Positions 63,398-64,000 of a stretch of 64,000 nucleotides of DNA are shown piece by piece. The stretch's first letter is position 1. Every line of letters starts with the position of its first letter. This DNA comes from an uncultured Prevotella sp. (GTDB lineage: Bacteria > Bacteroidota > Bacteroidia > Bacteroidales > Bacteroidaceae): positions 1 to 64,000 of the forward strand of contig CAKZVT010000025.1 of NCBI GenBank assembly GCA_937922435.1. Direction: 5' to 3'. Below the pieces are notes generated by a model. The model made no database searches. It saw nothing but the letters and a program-made list of their open reading frames with translations, and was not told where the DNA came from. A program made the translations under genes and the position numbers.

Positions 63398-64000
63398 ATG
63401 ATAAAAGTAGAGAACCTTTGCAAGTCGTTCCGCACGGAAGAGGTGGAGACGATTGCGCTTGACAATGTGTCGTTCAGCGTAGAAGACGGCGAGTTTGTGG
63501 CAATAATGGGCCCGTCAGGATGCGGCAAGTCAACACTGCTCAACATCCTCGGACTGCTCGACAACCCGACATCCGGGCAGTATTGGCTCGACAATCAGGA
63601 GGTGGCAAGCCTCAAAGAGAAAGACCGCACGGGGATAAGGAAGGGCAAAATAGGCTTCGTGTTCCAGAGCTTCAACCTCATTGACGAGCTTAACGTGGAA
63701 GAGAACATCGAGCTGCCGCTGACCTACCTCAACGTAGGCCGCGCCGAACGTAAGCGGAAAGTGCAGGAAGTGATGAAGCGCATGGCAATAAGCCACAGGG
63801 CGAAACACTTTCCCCACCAGCTCTCGGGAGGCCAGCAGCAACGCGTGGCAATAGCAAGAGCGGTTGTGTTCGGGCCAAAACTAATCCTCGCCGACGAGCC
63901 TACGGGTAACTTGGACTCGAAGAACGGCGCGGAGGTGATGCGCCTCTTGACCGAGCTTAACCAGGAAGGCACAGCCATAGTGATGGTGACACACAACGAG
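63398..64000 (+). CDS. ABC transporter ATP-binding protein (MacB/LolD type), 3' end outside window
   Basis: 201 codons are visible from ATG at 63398 (MIKVENLCKSFRTEEVETIA). Walker A GPSGCGKST, Q-loop FQSFNL, signature LSGGQQQRVAIARA, Walker B LILADEPTGNLDSK and the H-loop MVTHN are all present. It powers the FtsX-type permeases upstream; only a few dozen residues should be missing. Last visible gene of the efflux locus. Confidence 0.95.
   Translation, partial: MIKVENLCKSFRTEEVETIALDNVSFSVEDGEFVAIMGPSGCGKSTLLNILGLLDNPTSGQYWLDNQEVASLKEKDRTGIRKGKIGFVFQSFNLIDELNVEENIELPLTYLNVGRAERKRKVQEVMKRMAISHRAKHFPHQLSGGQQQRVAIARAVVFGPKLILADEPTGNLDSKNGAEVMRLLTELNQEGTAIVMVTHNE

Overview
The window is a Bacteroidales chromosome segment, most likely Prevotellaceae. 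The evidence is a SusC/SusD pair, ExbB-ExbD-ExbD-TonB-PstS-TPR and RibBA operons, START_2 and LptF/G-type proteins, -33 TTTG / -7 TAnnTTTG promoters, and no usable Shine-Dalgarno sequences. Species cannot be read from the sequence. No rRNA genes or CRISPR array are present; there are two tRNA genes.

1-12.3 kb is an accessory island ending at the 3' end of a tRNA-Lys gene, next to a tyrosine integrase. Its main part is a leftward gene train. It starts at a 200-bp invertible segment bounded by perfect 23-bp inverted repeats (8427-8449 and 8604-8626), beside its likely recombinase (8656-9864). The train runs through an UpxY/NusG-like antiterminator, an unrecognised 390-aa gene, a truncated integrase, a 164-aa gene, two frameshifted genes, an anti-phage dCTP deaminase with a small partner gene, an internally deleted acyltransferase remnant, and a polysaccharide pyruvyl transferase cut by the window edge. 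The promoter inside the invertible segment points away from this train, so the assembled sequence is in the OFF state. The dCTP deaminase therefore lies in the same transcriptional direction as a phase-variable surface-polysaccharide locus.

12.4-20.6 kb is housekeeping: AI-2E-type transporter, thymidine kinase, rsmI with a coupled coiled-coil lipoprotein, thioredoxin and dnaE. 20.9-35.6 kb is a polysaccharide utilisation locus (surface lipoprotein, SusC, SusD, DUF3823 lipoprotein, GH71/GH99-like lipoprotein, tandem beta-helix protein) with a divergent TPR-membrane-HTH regulator in place of a usual hybrid two-component system. 35.9-37.8 kb holds a nonsense-split lipoprotein gene and a PAP2 phosphatase. 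37.8-48.6 kb carries the TonB energising operon, an aspartate aminotransferase, ribBA, an LptF/G permease and a START-like protein, followed by tRNA-Met.

49.3-64 kb is a regulated efflux locus. An NtrC-like response regulator and histidine kinase (leftward) face a rightward TolC, HlyD-type adaptor, three large FtsX/MacB-type permeases and an ABC ATPase cut by the right edge. A -24/-12 sigma-54 promoter with two upstream palindromic sites precedes tolC, which gives a complete regulatory circuit.

The intergenic regions are rich in several families of hairpin-forming interspersed repeats. The most striking has ten copies built from GCAAAAGGCC/GGCCTTTTGC units. Repeats occupy almost every gap of the efflux locus.
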